6,083 nucleotides of DNA from Desulfobacterales bacterium. Its GTDB lineage: Bacteria > Desulfobacterota > Desulfobacteria > Desulfobacterales > C00003060. A program made the translations under genes and the position numbers. Positions 5,050-6,083 of the stretch are shown piece after piece. The DNA lies in the NCBI GenBank assembly GCA_030629475.1, contig DAOVOU010000148.1, positions 1-6,083 on the forward strand. The letters run 5' to 3'. The notes below the pieces were generated by a model. It had not been told where the DNA came from, made no database searches, and worked only from the letters and a program-made list of their open reading frames with translations. Within the stretch, counting starts at the first letter, position 1; every line of letters begins with the position of its first letter.

Positions 5050-6083
5050 ATGCAAAAAAAACGATTCAACATAAGGGAACTCGGTATTGAGACAAAGGCC
5101 AAGCTTTTTGCTGATCTGGATGTTGGGAGCCTTATCACCCATGCGATCAGAAAAGGCGAGGGCGAACTGAGTCGCAGCGGCACGCTGGTCATCAAGACCA
5201 GGGAGGACCACCCGAAGTATGGCCCTGGCAGGCACACGGGCAGGTCCCCTCAGGATCGATTTTTCGTGGACCATCATGAAATCCATGACAATATTGATTG
5301 GCAAATCCAGGATGCCAGGTCAAAAAAGCCCATCAACCAGCCGATCGAACCTAAGGTAGCACTTCGGCTGTATAAGCAAATCACCAGGTACCTGAGCGAA
5401 CAACCTGTGCTGTACCTGCAACACCGCCTGGTCTGTGCGGACCGAATGTACGGATTTCCACTGTACTTTGTCACAGAATCCCCTACGTACGCCCTGTTTG
5501 CCAACAACATATTCCGGGACCTTCCCGCTACAACCAAAGAGATCCCGAACAAACCGATCCATGTACTTTTTGCACCCCATTTCAGGGTTCGAGAGCCTAA
5601 GAAATACGGCCTCAATTCAAATGGATTCGCTATCATTGACTCTTTGAATCAAACAATCTTCGTGGGGGGGCTAGGCTACTGTGGTGAGGCCAAAAAAGCT
5701 GTTTTTGCCCTGCTCAACTACCTGCTCCCCTTCATGGACGTGTTGCCCATGCACTGTGGCGCCAACAAAGGAGAAGATGGGGCTGTGGCCCTGTTTTTCG
5801 GGCTGTCGGGCACTGGCAAGACATCCCTGTCGGCCGACCCTCACCGCAAACTCATTGGCGACGATGAACACGGCTGGTCCCCTTACGGTATCTTTAACTT
5901 TGAAGGAGGCTGTTACGCAAAACTGATCAGGCTGGATCGGGTCAAAGAGCGGGATATCTGGAGTGCCGTGAGAAAATTTGGAGCCTTAGCAGAAAATGTG
6001 GTCGTCAAAGACGGAGCTATGGACCTTGAAGACGCCTCCATTACCGAAAATACCAGGGCTGCCTATCCGTGCAAGTATATAGA
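5050..6083 (+). CDS. pckA: ATP-type phosphoenolpyruvate carboxykinase, 3' end cut by window edge
   Basis: 344 codons are visible of a family usually near 530-540 residues. It converts oxaloacetate and ATP to PEP, CO2 and ADP, the entry step of gluconeogenesis, in the cytosol; the reverse, carboxylating direction is also known in some bacteria. Visible motifs: HTGRSPQDRFFV (62-73) with substrate-binding R65; YCGEAKK (210-216) with metal/substrate lysines K215 and K216; LPMHCGAN (232-239) with metal ligand H235; P-loop FGLSGTGKTSLS (250-261); kinase-2 LIGDDEHGW (268-276); FNFEGGCYAK (282-291). The P-loop and kinase-2 forms are those of the ATP-dependent class. Oddities relative to the E. coli enzyme as I remember it: about nine extra residues (REDHPKYGP, 51-59) just before TGRSP, and MHCGAN instead of MHCSAN. 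The start is supported by AAGGAGA at good spacing, and glk lies directly upstream. Confidence 0.95.
   Translation, partial: MQKKRFNIRELGIETKAKLFADLDVGSLITHAIRKGEGELSRSGTLVIKTREDHPKYGPGRHTGRSPQDRFFVDHHEIHDNIDWQIQDARSKKPINQPIEPKVALRLYKQITRYLSEQPVLYLQHRLVCADRMYGFPLYFVTESPTYALFANNIFRDLPATTKEIPNKPIHVLFAPHFRVREPKKYGLNSNGFAIIDSLNQTIFVGGLGYCGEAKKAVFALLNYLLPFMDVLPMHCGANKGEDGAVALFFGLSGTGKTSLSADPHRKLIGDDEHGWSPYGIFNFEGGCYAKLIRLDRVKERDIWSAVRKFGALAENVVVKDGAMDLEDASITENTRAAYPCKYI

Overview
The window looks like a stretch of chromosome from an environmental bacterium with mid-range GC. Its intergenic spacers are full of heptamer and octamer repeats and GC-rich palindromes. This style, together with glucokinase beside an ATP-type PEP carboxykinase, is compatible with Desulfobacterota (old Deltaproteobacteria). 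That assignment is an impression; no marker gene is present to settle it.

Layout. The left half is read leftwards. A 636-residue protein (1416-3326, GTG start behind a strong GGAGG) has an unrecognised N-terminal half and a C-terminal LOG/SLOG-type Rossmann domain that keeps the ER...GGxGTxxE signature. Downstream on the same strand is a 419-residue open frame (1-1257), cut by the left edge. It has a PIN-like acidic pattern split by a long, apparently helical insertion. The 158-bp gap between them holds a 79-nt hairpin built of heptamers, starting one base after the first gene's stop codon. The two may form a nucleotide-ligand/nuclease pair, but this is inference.

The right half is read rightwards. 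Glucokinase (glk, 3959-4960) is followed after 89 bp by phosphoenolpyruvate carboxykinase (pckA, 5050 to the right edge). Together they cover glucose phosphorylation and the oxaloacetate-to-PEP step, the two ends of the glycolysis/gluconeogenesis axis.

The divergent spacer (3327-3958) is a mosaic of nested repeats with no credible gene. Its most striking component is a GC-rich element with ends CCCTGGCCCAG and CCAGGGCGGGC. A full copy (3476-3540) has an inverted partner of exactly the same length (65 nt) inside the LOG-domain gene (2343-2407). The two copies share 18 identical bases at each end but have unrelated 29-nt centres. In the gene the element is translated in frame, adding roughly 39 residues between the N-terminal part and the LOG domain. 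Both copies are followed on the same strand by a four-G-tract run with 1-2-1 loops. A short third copy lies directly upstream of the probable glk promoter. This apparently mobile or spreading palindromic element, tolerated inside a protein, is the most interesting thing in the window.
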